A stretch of 64,000 nucleotides of DNA from Lamellibrachia columna (taxonomy: Eukaryota > Annelida > Polychaeta > Sabellida > Siboglinidae): contig OY759266.1 of NCBI GenBank assembly GCA_963662155.1, positions 11,219,835 to 11,283,834 on the forward strand, given 5' to 3'. This document shows positions 1 to 13,500 of the stretch, piece after piece. The stretch's first letter is position 1. Every line of letters begins with the position of its first letter. Both the position numbers and the translations under genes were made by a program. The notes under the pieces are model-generated. The model saw nothing but the letters and a program-made list of their open reading frames with translations, had not been told where the DNA came from and did not search any database.

Positions 1-123
1 CTGACATGTTGTGGTGTACATTCAGATGAAATTCTAATATCGCTGTAGACTTTTGATGATTGCTTGAATAATGAGTTGTTGTTGTCAAGAACTACTGTAC
101 TACTGAATGGAAAGTTAAAATAT

Positions 124-660
124 GTAGTATGTATGTAGCATTCCAAAATGATTAATCGAAAGCAAATAATTGCGATGGAAAAATGTAAAGTAAAGTAATA
201 GTAATATATTACTTTGCCTTCAGGATGTAATAGTAATAGAAAGGAAACAACATAATAGTAATATATTACTTTGCCTTCAGGATGTGGGGGCAGCCGTGGC
301 CTAGTGGTTAAGGTGTAGGACACACTGGGCACGGTTCGTTTTCGAAGCTTAGGCAATTTCGTTTACCCTAATTTGCCTCAGTCTACTCAGCTGCAAATGA
401 GTACAAACACTGTTTGGAAGGTACCTGCGATGGACTAGTGTCCCGTCCAGGAGAGTCAGTGTAACTGCACTCTAAGTTGCTTCGCACTACAGAAACCAGG
501 TTTAAGCACTGGCCATATAAGCCTTCATGGCTTCCTAAGGCGTAATGCCTGGGGGATGACTTTACCTTACCTACCTTGCCTTCAGGATGTAATAGTAATA
601 GAAATGAAACAACATAATAGTAATATATTACATATAATGTAATTCAGTGGTCTTCATGTT
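124..660. repeat. Dispersed/tandem AT-rich repeat (taatagtaatatatta...ttgccttcagg) interrupted by the SINE
   Basis: Two to three copies of a roughly 70-bp unit containing ccttcaggatgtaatagtaa and gaaaggaaacaacat lie at 190-285 and 576-640, with the SINE inserted within one copy. A related copy sits in a SEC24 intron at 27530-27672, also preceded by aatcgaaag-aaataattc-aatg. This shows the host sequence was already repetitive before the SINE arrived. Confidence 0.7.
286..575 (+). mobile_element. tRNA-derived SINE with a perfect 15-bp target-site duplication
   Basis: The left part is tRNA-like: an A-box-like stretch (TGGCCTAGTGGTTA) near 297 and a degenerate B box (GGTTCGTTTTC) near 333. A central block (CTCAGCTGCAAATGAGTAC) follows at 387-405, then a tail made of ttacc repeats. 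The flanks carry the same 15 bp, ttgccttcaggatgt, at 271-285 and 576-590. A perfect long duplication implies a fairly recent insertion by LINE machinery. The central block resembles blocks shared among invertebrate SINE families; the exact family name cannot be assigned here. Confidence 0.85.
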
Positions 661-2157
661 GTATTACCTCCGTAGCTGCATATATTTTGTTTTTATGTCG
701 TTTTGGCATATTAAAGTTAACTTGAGTTTTATTGCATAATTGCATTCAAGGCAGTCCTTGTCATAAACCCCAAGAGGTTTCTAGTCGAGTTCCCAAGTTG
801 CGCTTTTATCTAATTAGCTCATTGTGTGCATGATATTTTAAATACATTCAGCTGCATGTATAACCAAATAAAGTTCTTATCATCTTCTTCTTATCTTCAT
901 ATATGTCTCCTGTGTGAGTAAATAAAGCTAATTCAATAACTTTATGAGAGATAAAAGTGTACATGGAAATAAACATAAATGATGATTGTAATAACACAAA
1001 CTGTCTTAAAAATGTAAGAATAAAAAATATGCTAAAACTGAAACGACTTAGTTTGTAGCATGTCATTTGAATTGTTCATCTTATATGACTGGGTTAGTTA
1101 CAGGTATTTGTAGCTTGCATAGGCACATAACACAATACCTAGTTGCATACCTGTAAATTACTGTGTAGGTGTACGACCAGTATGACATTCACACTATTGC
1201 ACTGAATCAAATCTGCACTTGAGGTTGGCTGTAATTATAGCTGATTTCAAACGATGCTGACAATAGCAGTGTGACCGGTGTGCAGATTACACATGTGCTT
1301 TCCCAGAAAAGCAGTTCCAATTTTATGGCACCATTTCTCAAGCTAAACAAAACCACGTTGTCTACCTTTGTTGTATGTCTAATCTGTCCTCTAGATAACT
1401 ACATAAGTATCTCTATAGAGTGAAGTGGTCTTCAGAATGCACAAAGGCAACATAATACATGATCCTCGCCAGTACGGTTCTTATATCTCAAAATTGTATC
1501 CTAATAGCGACAAGTTATATATATATATAGCCCAGTGTCACAAAGAAATTACCTGTAGAATAGTAAAAAAACTTACAAATGAACATCCTGCAGAATCGTG
1601 TTACTTATTAATGTTCTATATATATATATATTACCATAAAACTTTGTTAACTACTGAGATATCACCCAGTCTGGTTTATCTATCATCGTGTTTCTAGCTC
1701 TATATGAGGTGTATATAAGTTTATAACATACACTTGGAGTAAAAATATACCCTAATTCGTACGTTGATATAATTTCCCTTTACATATCAAAAATGAACAT
1801 CAAATGCCATTATGAATGTCTAAAAAATTAAAATTTTCACATGTTAACTTTTTCTAAAGAAAATGTGCTTTGATTCTTGAAAGACTTTTTTGTAGTTATG
1901 AAAAACATCAGGTTTCATGTTTTCAGAATACAGACCCCCAACATCCTGGGGATAAATATAACTGTGTAAGGACATCACAAATACCCTGCAAAGACTTACA
2001 GACATTCTCTATATTAAAAAAAACATTATTTAATGAGTTATAGTAATGTTTCATACTTAAATTTTACAACAGAACTTACTGAAAAAGTTGTAGTTAGTCC
2101 AACAATTGCAACTATTTGCAGAGAACAGCTATAATTAGATGTTTGACAGTCTAAAAC

Positions 2158-2332
2158 GATGAACACACCAGGCTGATTTGTGTGGAAGCAGACAAAGTTA
2201 TGGCTTGTCTGTGTTCAAACAATGGACGACGACAACAGATAACCGGTCACACCCAGACTGATTTGTGCAGAAGCAGACAACGTTACGACTCGTCCATTTT
2301 AAAACAGTGGATGACAACAACGGAAGACCGGT
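2158..2332. repeat. Diverged tandem duplication, unit about 88 bp
   Basis: The blocks starting at about 2158 and 2246 share ctgatttgtg-gaagcagacaa-gtta, then tggatgacgacaaca-like sequence and an accggt motif, in the same order. No coding potential. The remainder of 650-6900 is AT-rich intergenic DNA in which I see no convincing gene. Confidence 0.55.
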
Positions 2333-5057
2333 GAGATTGATGGAAGCAGTGTTTGCCGTTTTAACGGTAAATGTTCTTCAAAATAAATGTTATCCAGTGG
2401 AAACTTAAATTCATACCTCTACCAAGATTAGGAAGTTGGATCTAAGCATCAAAATAAGTGGACAATAATGTTCTAGGAAAGGAATTAACTTAATTTAATA
2501 GTAACACTATTAAATCAATGCATTCTCAGCATGTGAACAATGAAAACTGTAATATTTACACAGCAGGCATTAAAGTTAACAGGAGCCACTTTTCTATAAC
2601 GAGAAGATGAGGCTGTATTGAGACTTCAACAGCTTACATTTATGGATTGCAGCGATTATTGTTGCTAAATCAATGCTGAGAAAATGTCTAGATTCAGCAT
2701 CATCAGGCAAATCTCTTTCTTGGCATGTCAACATTTCTACCGTTGCATATATAGGCCCCTACTTTCATCAATATTAAAATAATGGGTAGTTTAACAAATC
2801 ATATGTCTGGACGTGGTTTCATGCTAACCTATTAACGTGGTATTTTGTTACTAAAAATAAAAAGGAATCATATCTGAAATATTGTGAGTGGATTTAGTAT
2901 GTGTTCTGAAACTAGAAATGATTAAAGCAGTATACGAAAATTAAAGGATTTGGAATTTGTTGCATCACGCATGTACATTATATATGTGCATAAACAAAAT
3001 ATCACATGTATCGTATTGTATACACAGCAGTACAGTAATGCCACTGATCTACAACACTATCAAGACATAAACTGGCGGTGGTGGACACATTGTGTTTACC
3101 ATAAATACTACGCAGTTTATGCCACAAAATTCCAAACACAATCATCGAAGTATCAACAGTATACAACCCATCAATTATTTGTAAACAAAGCTGGTTTCAA
3201 ACATTCTGCATATCTTTAAAAGCATGTTTTGTCTATATATCAGATGTGCTCAATCATCTCACCCGTGCACAGTCTCCATTGTTATGGAACGATTTAACAA
3301 CCAGTATCTTGAAGACCAGTCCAGTGTATCAGACTCAGGGTCAGGCTGCTGAGTGTTTATTATACAATCCACAAAAGTATTTGCATTTATTAACTGAATA
3401 GTGGCACATCGTAAGTTGGACATGTCATTTGGACGTGTTGATCAACATTAATGTCAACGTCAACAAAGTATGCATTGACACTGTCACTGACTGTGTCAGA
3501 AACTACACATTTGATTTGTATGTGAGCCATCTTTAAGTTTGTATGATTTCACAGTGGCTATGAAGAGTTGTGATGACACAAAAAAGATAATACAACCACC
3601 AACTATGATCCACACATATTGCTATTTCCATTGCATGGACACTTTACCCGTGTGTAATTTAGACAAGCCTTATTCGACTTGGTAGTTGAGACTGAGTCTT
3701 GAGTTGCGTTCATGGACCGAATGCCATGATTCATGAAGTTTGACAGTGAACTAACAAGCTGAAATAGACAAAAGCAGTTACTTACACTTCTAGTGGCACC
3801 GGCTTTCTAATGTATCTCCCTGTCATTATATCGGCAGTATGCTGTTTCCTCAGGTGTGTTGTTGATGAATTGGCATGGTGTAAACATTGGCATTCTTCAA
3901 TTTCCGGCTAACTCTGCGGTGTAGTCCGCTTGTCAAGTTGTTGGCTTCCTTGGTGACCCCGAAGCGCAAGTCCGGTATTAGTACAAAACCTATGAATTTG
4001 GCGTTGACGATGCAATATTAGATAGATAATCACATTCTAAGTTAAACACGGCACATAGTTAAAGTGACATGCATCATGTGTGTACAATAAACGTCTGTCC
4101 TTCGATTTTCAGCTTCAGTTTCATGCAAATAAACAAGATGGCTACTCTAAACTATCCCAGGGTGCATTTCGCCGAAAAGACGACGGCGCAGCTAGTAGAT
4201 CTATCCGCTCCAAGCCAGTGGCACTGCGAGGCGGCGTGCCATTTTCTGTTAACTGCATAGCCATAGGGGCACGGACCACAGTCACTTTTTCCATAGACGA
4301 CCATTATAACGTTCTTGCGCCTACATTGAAAATTTATCCTACATTTTTTTTTCATAGCACATGACAGACTCACTTAGACACCTGGTGTGTGAAATTCGTT
4401 AAAATGACACCTCCTTTTCGCACAAATTGTTTCAACGCATGAGACCCCTGCATTTCTGCCATGAAATTCCCCGGTTTCCAAAATGTGAGTACATCCTGCC
4501 TAACGGCCACTGTGTCCTAACGCAACTGTTATACCAACTGACAAATGGCATCATTTCAAAGCTTAGATGCTACTGTGTACAAAAACATCACTTCCACTCT
4601 CTCATCCACACAATTTCTGCTCTCACAAATAAACCCTAACTTTTCCTTGGGACTCTTTGTCTATGTAATGGCGGACGGATTCTGATTCTGTAGTCCGTGC
4701 CCATCGCCGCTAGGGGGTCGCCACTTTAATCGTAGGAATAAATATGACGAAAATGTATCTCTCAAAGAACTCATAAGCCCTATGTCTAACACCTAGGTTG
4801 GATTGAGTTAGTCACCTTCCTATAATGGCACGCAAAGGCATGCATTTGCAAACTTTAGACATAGTAGTCATTACAGTATTTGCACAAAAACTCAACTTGT
4901 AGGCCTATGCTCTGCCTATGGCCACGTAGACTACGGCTATGCATGCTTGGTTCCTGGTCGCCTATGCATGCTTGGTTCTAGGCAGACTCGTCCGCCCCAC
5001 TCTTGAGCTTTGGGGCGGACGTCCACGGCAGGATTTTGGTAAGCGTCGATTTGGGTT

Positions 5058-5081
5058 TTCCGTAGCCAAATGGCTACGGAA
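5058..5081. repeat. Short perfect inverted repeat, 11-bp arms, 2-nt loop
   Basis: ttccgtagcca and its exact complement tggctacggaa are separated by aa. Just upstream (4938-4979) the phrase ctatgcatgcttggttc occurs twice. These are small local structures of unknown meaning. Confidence 0.6.
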
Positions 5082-6948
5082 CTAATAACTTAAGTTTTAA
5101 AATCGATACGCACTAACCGTTTCACATGTGTATTCCGTGACATACAAACGACACTTGGGCGTCAAGAAACTGAAGAAATGTGCTCCAAATAATTATTTAT
5201 GAGTATGAGTCACACAGAAAAGATTTCATAAATAGCCGCCATACTGTGCACGTGATGTTGCCTTTGGGTCACATGATCAAACGCGATTTCGTGTAGAATG
5301 AGGCCAGAGTGGGCCAGCAGCACATACATAAATAAAACACCCGTTAGTAAGTTAGTAGTTTATAGGGGGATGATTAATAATGTAACTCTATGGCCAGCAG
5401 ATGGCAATTCTTAGCGTGACCTTTTATAGATCTACGAGAATCCCGTTTGGTAATCTTGCTCACAACAACATGCGCTCAATCTGAACTGGCGAGAGCTGGC
5501 ATAAGAGGCAGTACAGCCTAATTAGCCAGAAGAAGACCTGTAAGAACCTGTAAGAACATCCAGTTATATACAAATGTTGACAAGCACATGCGTTCTGACA
5601 AAAAGGTAATAATTTCACACTTTTACATGAGTATTGTCAGGTAACTTTAGAATGCATACAGAAAGACGTGTTTATTGCTCTATTTATGGTGTTTTTTTAA
5701 GGTTTCACGTTTCATGAAAATACTTACGTTTCTGCCGAGCGAGAACTTCGCCTTACAACAGCCAGATAGAAAAAATTGTATGGTGATTGACTTTGCCTAT
5801 CATGGTTCCTGGTCTTTCTGTTGTGCCACTCCAGCATTTTGGTGGTTTGACCACATGTGGCACCAGTGTTCTTGTTACAGTCTCATTGCCGACTCTTCAC
5901 CAGCTTCCTCCTGAAACTCTCTCTCACACCAGCCTCCTCCTGAAACTCCTCCTTTCACTTGTGTGCTTTTTCACTCCTGCAATTGTCCTCACCCAGTTAT
6001 TTTTGCACACTTGGACTTTCTCTTGATGTTTTTCCATAATCGCCATGGTATGTAGGACGCATAGGTAGGCTAGTGTTACACATGGTCTAAGCACGTTTTT
6101 TTGAGTCTCTCATTGCTATAAAATATCTCATCAGTATTACTGTTTGCAATTTTTTATATTCAGTTGTTAGCAGAGTGAACATTAAATTGCTAACCTATTT
6201 ATTGATGTACAGCCATCATTAAACTTCTATTTCAACTTTCTGAAAGCACTGCTGTTTATGGTTTCATAACTTTATATAAATATTATCATTGCTGAAACAA
6301 GACATGCATTAATTACCTGTCCTGAACTTCAATGTTCCACAATAGAGTAGGTGTATACAACTACAAATTTAGAAAACGTTTCGGGTGCCTTTCAAATTCC
6401 CACATGGATTATAAAGGTAACATTCATTGAGAAAATACAATCAGATTATCACATATATTTATTTCAATTCTTTGCATTCAAAATGCTCAATCAAGTAACA
6501 ATTTTTAAGGCAAATTTCTTAGCTGAACAGTTAGCCATATGCAGAAATGCTATATGTTTTCCGACATAAAAAGCTGAACGCGCCACAGATCAACATAGAC
6601 GTGCAACACTGAATTTGTAGAACACAAATAAATACGACCCATTAACAGTACAATGTTAATTGCAAATTTACTTCCTTTCAATCCCATAGCCTTTGAAATG
6701 TCATGTGCTAAATAACTTAGCAAGCAGAACGCCAGAAATAGTTACCCCTGCATATAGAAATGCATATGTCCAGTGTATATACAACGTGAGCCATCTAATA
6801 CTATTTATATATAGAAATAACAATTCAATAAGAGTATATAAAACATTTGTTTACCCAGTTGCATGGATATGAGGAAACTTGGGCAAATCACTGGTACAGC
6901 ACCACACAATCCATGGCCAAACTGTTAGCCAAATTTGCTAACGGCATA

Positions 6949-7511
6949 TTTATTTTGCACAACATTGTTGACAAAATTTTTTTATTGCAGCCCATGTTTG
7001 TACAGTATTCAAGAGTTCTATTTGCTGTACATCATCTGAAGTCTCCCTGCTCAAAACTTGATGTTTCTGTGCTATCGCTTTTTTCTCATATCGCTGCATT
7101 ATGTAAAACAAATTATCGCGACTAGCATGTAGTTATAAAATACAATGATAAAGGCTGCAGAGGTTACATGTGTATGCTGCTATCTGGTCTTCTTACAGCA
7201 GCTTCTGCATTCTAAATTCACCATAAGAGACAACACGAAGGCAGGAATCATCAAAGTTGACCACATGCATCGTACACCTGTCTTCTCAAAGTATCATTAA
7301 CGACACTGACACAGTACCAACCCTTACCCACCTAGACACATTCCAGTTTAACTTAGCTGAAGTTGGGCAACAGTCTAACCCGCAACCAGTTAACAAAACA
7401 GCGAAACTGGAGTGGCCTGACAATGCAGACGCAATTTCCTAGGTAAACTCAGTTGTCCGGCGTTTCTTCACAGCCACAGAACACAAACTGCCACAACCGA
7501 TACAGCCGACT
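6949..7511 (-). promoter_or_regulatory. Probable SEC24 3' UTR with candidate poly(A) signals
   Basis: On the minus strand downstream of the SEC24 stop codon, AATAAA occurs at 6986-6981 and 6954-6949 (read as tttatt on the plus strand). This would give a 3' UTR of about 530-560 nt. No transcript evidence is available, so the exact cleavage site is inference. Confidence 0.4.
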
Positions 7512-10500
7512 TTAGCTGAGCAGATTGCGGATCTCCTTGTGGATGTGACACAGATAGTCGACGTAGGACGCGGAGCCGTTGGCTGAGCGGTCCTCCATAA
7601 GATACTGCTGGAAGAGGGGCTCCAGCTTGTCCCTTTGTCGCACAATCGTCAACTGAAATGCAACGAAAGAATGTCTAGAATTCAGCATGCTTTAGCAAGT
7701 GTGATTACGATGATTACCTGATGTTGTGCATTGCATGAATCATGTAAATTTTACATAGCTTCACACAAAATACAAATCAAGATGGCACAAAATGTAAATA
7801 GCACCAACTGTGACACGTGAACGAATTGCACCTAATCAGACTTATTATTTTGAGAATATTAATCAGTTGCTACAACAGTTAAGTGGTAAAAACAGGAATA
7901 TTGCCGAGAACATTTTAACAGTACACCCTGTAACAGCTACCGCACGTGAACACACAATGGAACCTTGGAAATAAGACCACCTGTGGGACTCATCAAAAGT
8001 GGGCATAATTCTGAGGTAATCTTAATTCTGAAGTAATCTTAATTAAGAACTATATCTCCCAGGATCAACATCAACAATTTACAGAAAAGTGGTCACATCT
8101 CTAAGGTGGTCATAATTCTAGAGTTGTCATTGTACAAGGGTCCACTCTACGGATAAACAGCATAAAAGCAGGTGTGCGAGGTGGTAAAGCAGGTGTGCGA
8201 GGTGGTTCATAGCAGACGGTCTCACCTTGAGATATCTATGTCGTTCTGATCTGACCTTCTCAATGATGTTACAGATGCGACGAGACAGTGGGTTGTCCAG
8301 ATGCTGCAGGGTCGTCTACAAACATTACATGGACACATCACCTCTACACCAATCAAACAGGCTGTTTACACGATAGTGGCTAGTTTACTTTTCATCTCTG
8401 GAAATGTATCCAATGGAAGGTATCAAAGGGTCCTGGTCAATGTAATCTGTATATACTACAGTTTTAACCCTTTTGAAAGTAATTTTTTTTCAATTTATGG
8501 ACTTCCAGGAGTGATTTTTTTTAGAAAATAAAATTAGAGATACAACTGATTAACTTGACAAATGCATTTATTGAACACTTGTTTCACCTCCAAGTTCGGG
8601 AGGGTTTAGGCACAATATAAGTTTTAGTATCATTATTGAACTGTAGCTTACAGGAGCCTCCTGACTAGAATGGTGACGTACAATGGCATGTGGGAAGTCC
8701 CTACACACCTTGTCTATGTCGACCTGGGCGGCTGACTGCACGCCAAACACCCCCTGCAGCCAGTCATGCGACACGTTGATGCCAATCCACAAGTACATGA
8801 CAAGGCCATTCTCTGTAACAACCAATGAACACATCACACTTGATGCAAGGCATCTAGTCCAGTATCTGACAAACCTGGGGTCAATTACATTGTAATTGAA
8901 AGGCAAATTCCAGAATTGTGATTGTTGTTTTGTTTTCAAAAGTAATTGGAATTGGTGATAATGTAACCGGTATTTTCAATTACTTTTTCAATTACATCAT
9001 GTAACTTGTAACTCAAATTGTTCAAACAGTCAATAAAATACAATATGTAGCATGTTGCATAATATGCAGAAATTGAATAAAGCTGCTCCAAAGTGTTATT
9101 TTTTGGCGTTGAGTATGTCTATGGTTGCTCTGTTTACATACTTTTTTTTATATGGAACTGGTAATTTGAATTTCTATTTCTGAATTGGAATTTGTATTTT
9201 TCAGGTGGAATTGGTATTTGTAATTGATGTGTAACTGGAATTGATATAATAATAATAATACTATTTTTCTATAGCGCTAATTCCTGCATGGCGGATCGAT
9301 GCGCTGTACAAGAAATATAATAAATGTATATTAATAAATATAAATAGATATAATGTAATTGAACCAAAAATCTGGTATCTTGGTTACTGTCTAGGGTAAG
9401 AACACTGCAGGTAGGCAGGAGAACATCATGCGTCATCAAAACATCATACTACATGCTCGAACATCAATGCGAATTCAAAACATCAACATTTTAATATAAG
9501 ACTGCATAAAATGCAGAATGCATCATATAAAAAATAGTGGAATAACAACTGCATGGCTAGTGAGAGGGAAAACATTTATGCAAGTTAATAACTTTATCAT
9601 ACAACTTATATTCTTAAACAAGATTAATACCTGAACCATTTTTAACGAGTTGCTGGTGCACGACAAAATTCAGACGGTTTATTGCCAAGTAAAATATTTT
9701 TAAATGAACAAGGAATTTGTGGCGTTGTGGCGTAAGAACTCACACCCCCCCCACCCCAGAAGCAGCCATCCAATTACACACATCCACCCACACCACTCAC
9801 TCTCGTCTGTGTAAAAATGTACATGTAAATATGTAAATCTGAGACATAAAAGTACTAACTTGGTAGGATAATATAGTAATTTTCATGAATGCACCATTAC
9901 AACCATCTGAACATTACCTAAGAAACAGTAAAACAGTAAAAATACATACATGTGGGTCAAATAAAACTTTTTCTTCTTCTTTCTTCTTGTTAGATGAGTA
10001 AAATGGGCAGGGCGACAAAGGAACATAAGAACGGGACTGGCAGAACATGTGGTATAACTTATCCCACGTTTGCCTTCTGCCAGGCTAACACTTGTAGATT
10101 TAGAAAGATTGACTTATCCCGGATAAGTCAATCTTTCTAAATCTACAAGTGTTAGGCAAATGAAAATCTACACTTATATAGTATACCACAGCTTCTGCTG
10201 TCTAGCATGTCTTCTCATAGACAGCATTACCATTTAGAAAGTAAGTGGCAATGTTTGACAGTATGGCACTGACCAAGAAGGTAGACACCGACATCGTTGA
10301 TTCGTTCATAAGAGCACCGTATGGCTGTTGGCAGAGCCTCGGAGTTCATGTCAACATCGTGCTGAAACACACCATACACATTAACCAATCAAACATCAGG
10401 TATTGATTTTCACAGGCCTGCCGCTCTGCTCATATTTGGAAGTCTGCAGACAAATTTGGAAGTCCATACCTTTTCAACAGTCCACCATGTGACGCCACTG

Positions 10501-13500
10501 TTGTATCAACTTCCTGGCCCCTATGTTGGATTGCATATGCAGTGTCACAAGTATTTTCAAACAAGCGAGTATGAACAAGCGAGCATGATAGCTCGGTACA
10601 GCCAGGAGAATTTTCAAGATGGCTGCTTACATGCACATTGATGGACCATTGTCAGCATTGTAATTAGCCAGATTAACATTGGATTTATTGTCTTCTAAAG
10701 TTGGGAGTCACATGTACTCCTCCCAAGTGCTGTATCAGGATTCTGGAGGGAGGGTGAGACAAGGAGCCTCAGACTCACAGACTTCCGGAAAAATAGAAGA
10801 CTAGATATCATAATTTCAGTTCATCATTCTTTTCTAAAAACATACACAAAGCAACAACGCGTCTACAACAGGACGAGTCTAAACAAAGAGATGGGGTGAC
10901 GACAACTTGTCATGTCCCATGTCAACAGAGTGATCATGATTTGACATGACAACAACTGTGGCTTGACAACACTGTCTATACAATGCAGTGGGGTGATTCC
11001 GATCTGACACTTACCAATGGTAGGAGTCTAGGATAGAAAAAGCAAGCCGAGTCAGTGACTGGCATTGCGTTGACCAGATGCATCAGGTAACTTCGGTCAT
11101 CTGTTGTCAAATCTGCACCTGCAACATACATCAACGATTCGTATTCTCAACAACTTTCTGTCGGCACGATGAATAAGATTTTTTTTTAATATTTAAAACT
11201 TGCATGTGGCCAAATATTACCTTGTTGTGGACACTTATGGACTTTCTTCAATTTGACAGTCTTACGGACATGGGGACACTCCTTACTGATGTGTGCGTTT
11301 CAAAGAAATTTATTGTATTACTGGATACGGACTGTTTGTGAAATGGCAGCTAATAACAGATCATCTGTTCAAAAGACGTCCGAACAGCAAGTCACGTGAA
11401 TATTTTATCTGTGCGCAGTCAGCTGAATAAAAAAATCCAATCAATAGGTCCCTACTTGCACTACAAGCTCCCTTTGAGGTAAAACCACCATGGAGGTGCC
11501 CCATGGTGGTTTTATTGCAATTCACAACAAATCAGAATCTTTCCATCGCTTGTAGAAAAAACACTGTTTATCCACGGACATTTACATGAGGTATAGTGGG
11601 AACTTTTCCAAGTATTAAAGCCCACTCTTTCTAATCCAACACTCGACAGGTGACAACACAGTAAAATAAGATCAACAGAATTGGTTAATGAACAGTTGCT
11701 GCGACACGAAAGGTTAGTATATTAAACACAGCACAACCCAGCCCCCCCATGACTCTAGTGGGGCATGCTGGTGTAGTGGCTAAAACACACAAGAGAACCA
11801 GGGTTCGAATCCTCTAGCATAGCAATATCGTTCACTCCACATTGTCTCAGTTCACCCAGCTATATAAATGAATACCTGGCTATAGAGTGGTGGATATTAT
11901 GCAAACAAATAGTCTTCGTGCAGTTATTTCAGCATGTTTCCAAGAAAAGTTGAGTTGGTATTGGAATGAACAAGCCAGCCAGGAGGGTGACGTGTCCAGT
12001 GCATTGAACTGGATGCTGCATCATATAAGAAAGTCATAAAAAATAAAAAAGGTAAAGCTACTAGCTTTACCTTTTTTCTTTTTTATGACTTGCCTGCAGC
12101 AGACCGCAACACTCACCTCCCTGTAGGATGTTGCTCTTGATGACGCAGTTGGTGTAGACGGGCAGCAGTTTCATGCACTCAGGCAGTATGAGCTGGCCGG
12201 CCGACGACGGCGTTGCACAATTCTTGCGGTAACACGCCAAGATCTGGGCGCACTGGTTCGTTATCGTCTCTCGCACCAACTTCGGTGTACCATTCAGCGT
12301 CTGGCGCAGACCTACAATGTTCCCAGAATGCATTAGTGACATCCTCTTGTTACGATTTTCTTAAACGCCCAAGTACATAATTAAAACTGCGTGTAGTATA
12401 ATACAGTGAACGTTTCCATGGTAGTTACAATAACAATACAGTTATTCCCTGCTAGTACATGTAGCTAATACATACAATAGTTTTGCTAATAAATAAACAC
12501 ATTACAATATTTCTATGACAGCTACCATACAATCACAGAATATTAGTAACATTCTTTGATTTGGTTTTGATTCATACGAACTAAACATTAAACAGGTAAT
12601 AACAAAACAAACACCAAATCTTCATAACATGAAATCAACAGAATGCATTAATACAAATAAAACAGATGCCAGTAAAAATACAAGTAAATAATGTCTCAAA
12701 GAATGCATTCCGTACACTGCTAAAATTGTTGTTTGCAAGTGAAACAAGAAAGCATCATTGGACACAAAAATAAACATATACTGTATACAACTAACTAGAA
12801 ACAAGGGATTAAAAACAAGGTTTGAATAAACATTTCACAAAACTAACCAGACATGAATTCCGATGATAAAATTGCATTCATAGCTGAAAACACATTGTAT
12901 GCATGACTGAACACTGTTGAAAAACATTTTCATACACCAGATTCAAAACACTGCATCTTGTTATTAGAAAATAATAAAAATGTCAATAAAAATGCTGACA
13001 AATTCCTAATAATTTAAAACACATCATATACACATATATAACTATTTACCTTGCTTCGCCATCACATTGATCACAGTGTCGAGTTCACAGTTTCGGAACA
13101 TGTCAGCAAGTTGCATGGAACAGTTGAATGATAGATTGAGCACACGTAATCGTCGCTGGCCAATCACGTTCGTGTATAAACACGCAGCCTGCACAGTGGC
13201 GCCCTCTGCCTCATTTAGCTTGTCATCATGACGAATCTCCACGGTGACAGACTTATCACTGTCCATGACGCCAATCTCCACATCGGTCGTGTTTGACATG
13301 AAGAAGTTGCCATAGAAATCTGTCGCACGGATGCCTGCAAGATATTGAATAACATTGAACGACATTACATTTAACAACAGTTAAACAATAAATATATTTT
13401 GACTTTAATATTAATTAACTAGTTGACTCCGTGCACTACCTTGTGACTCCGTGCACTACCTTGTGACGCCGTGCACTACCTTGTGACGCCGTGCACTACC

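Noticed and set aside
4069..4364. Two overlapping plus-strand frames in a GC-richer patch around 4130-4260
   Set aside because: No domain recognised, mutually exclusive frames, no convincing splice sites. Could be a first exon, but the support is too weak to list.
8568..8708. Extension of the SEC24 exon 20 frame beyond 8709
   Set aside because: A GT donor follows AAG at 8709 and phase 0 joins exactly to exon 21; the extension has no SEC24-like sequence.
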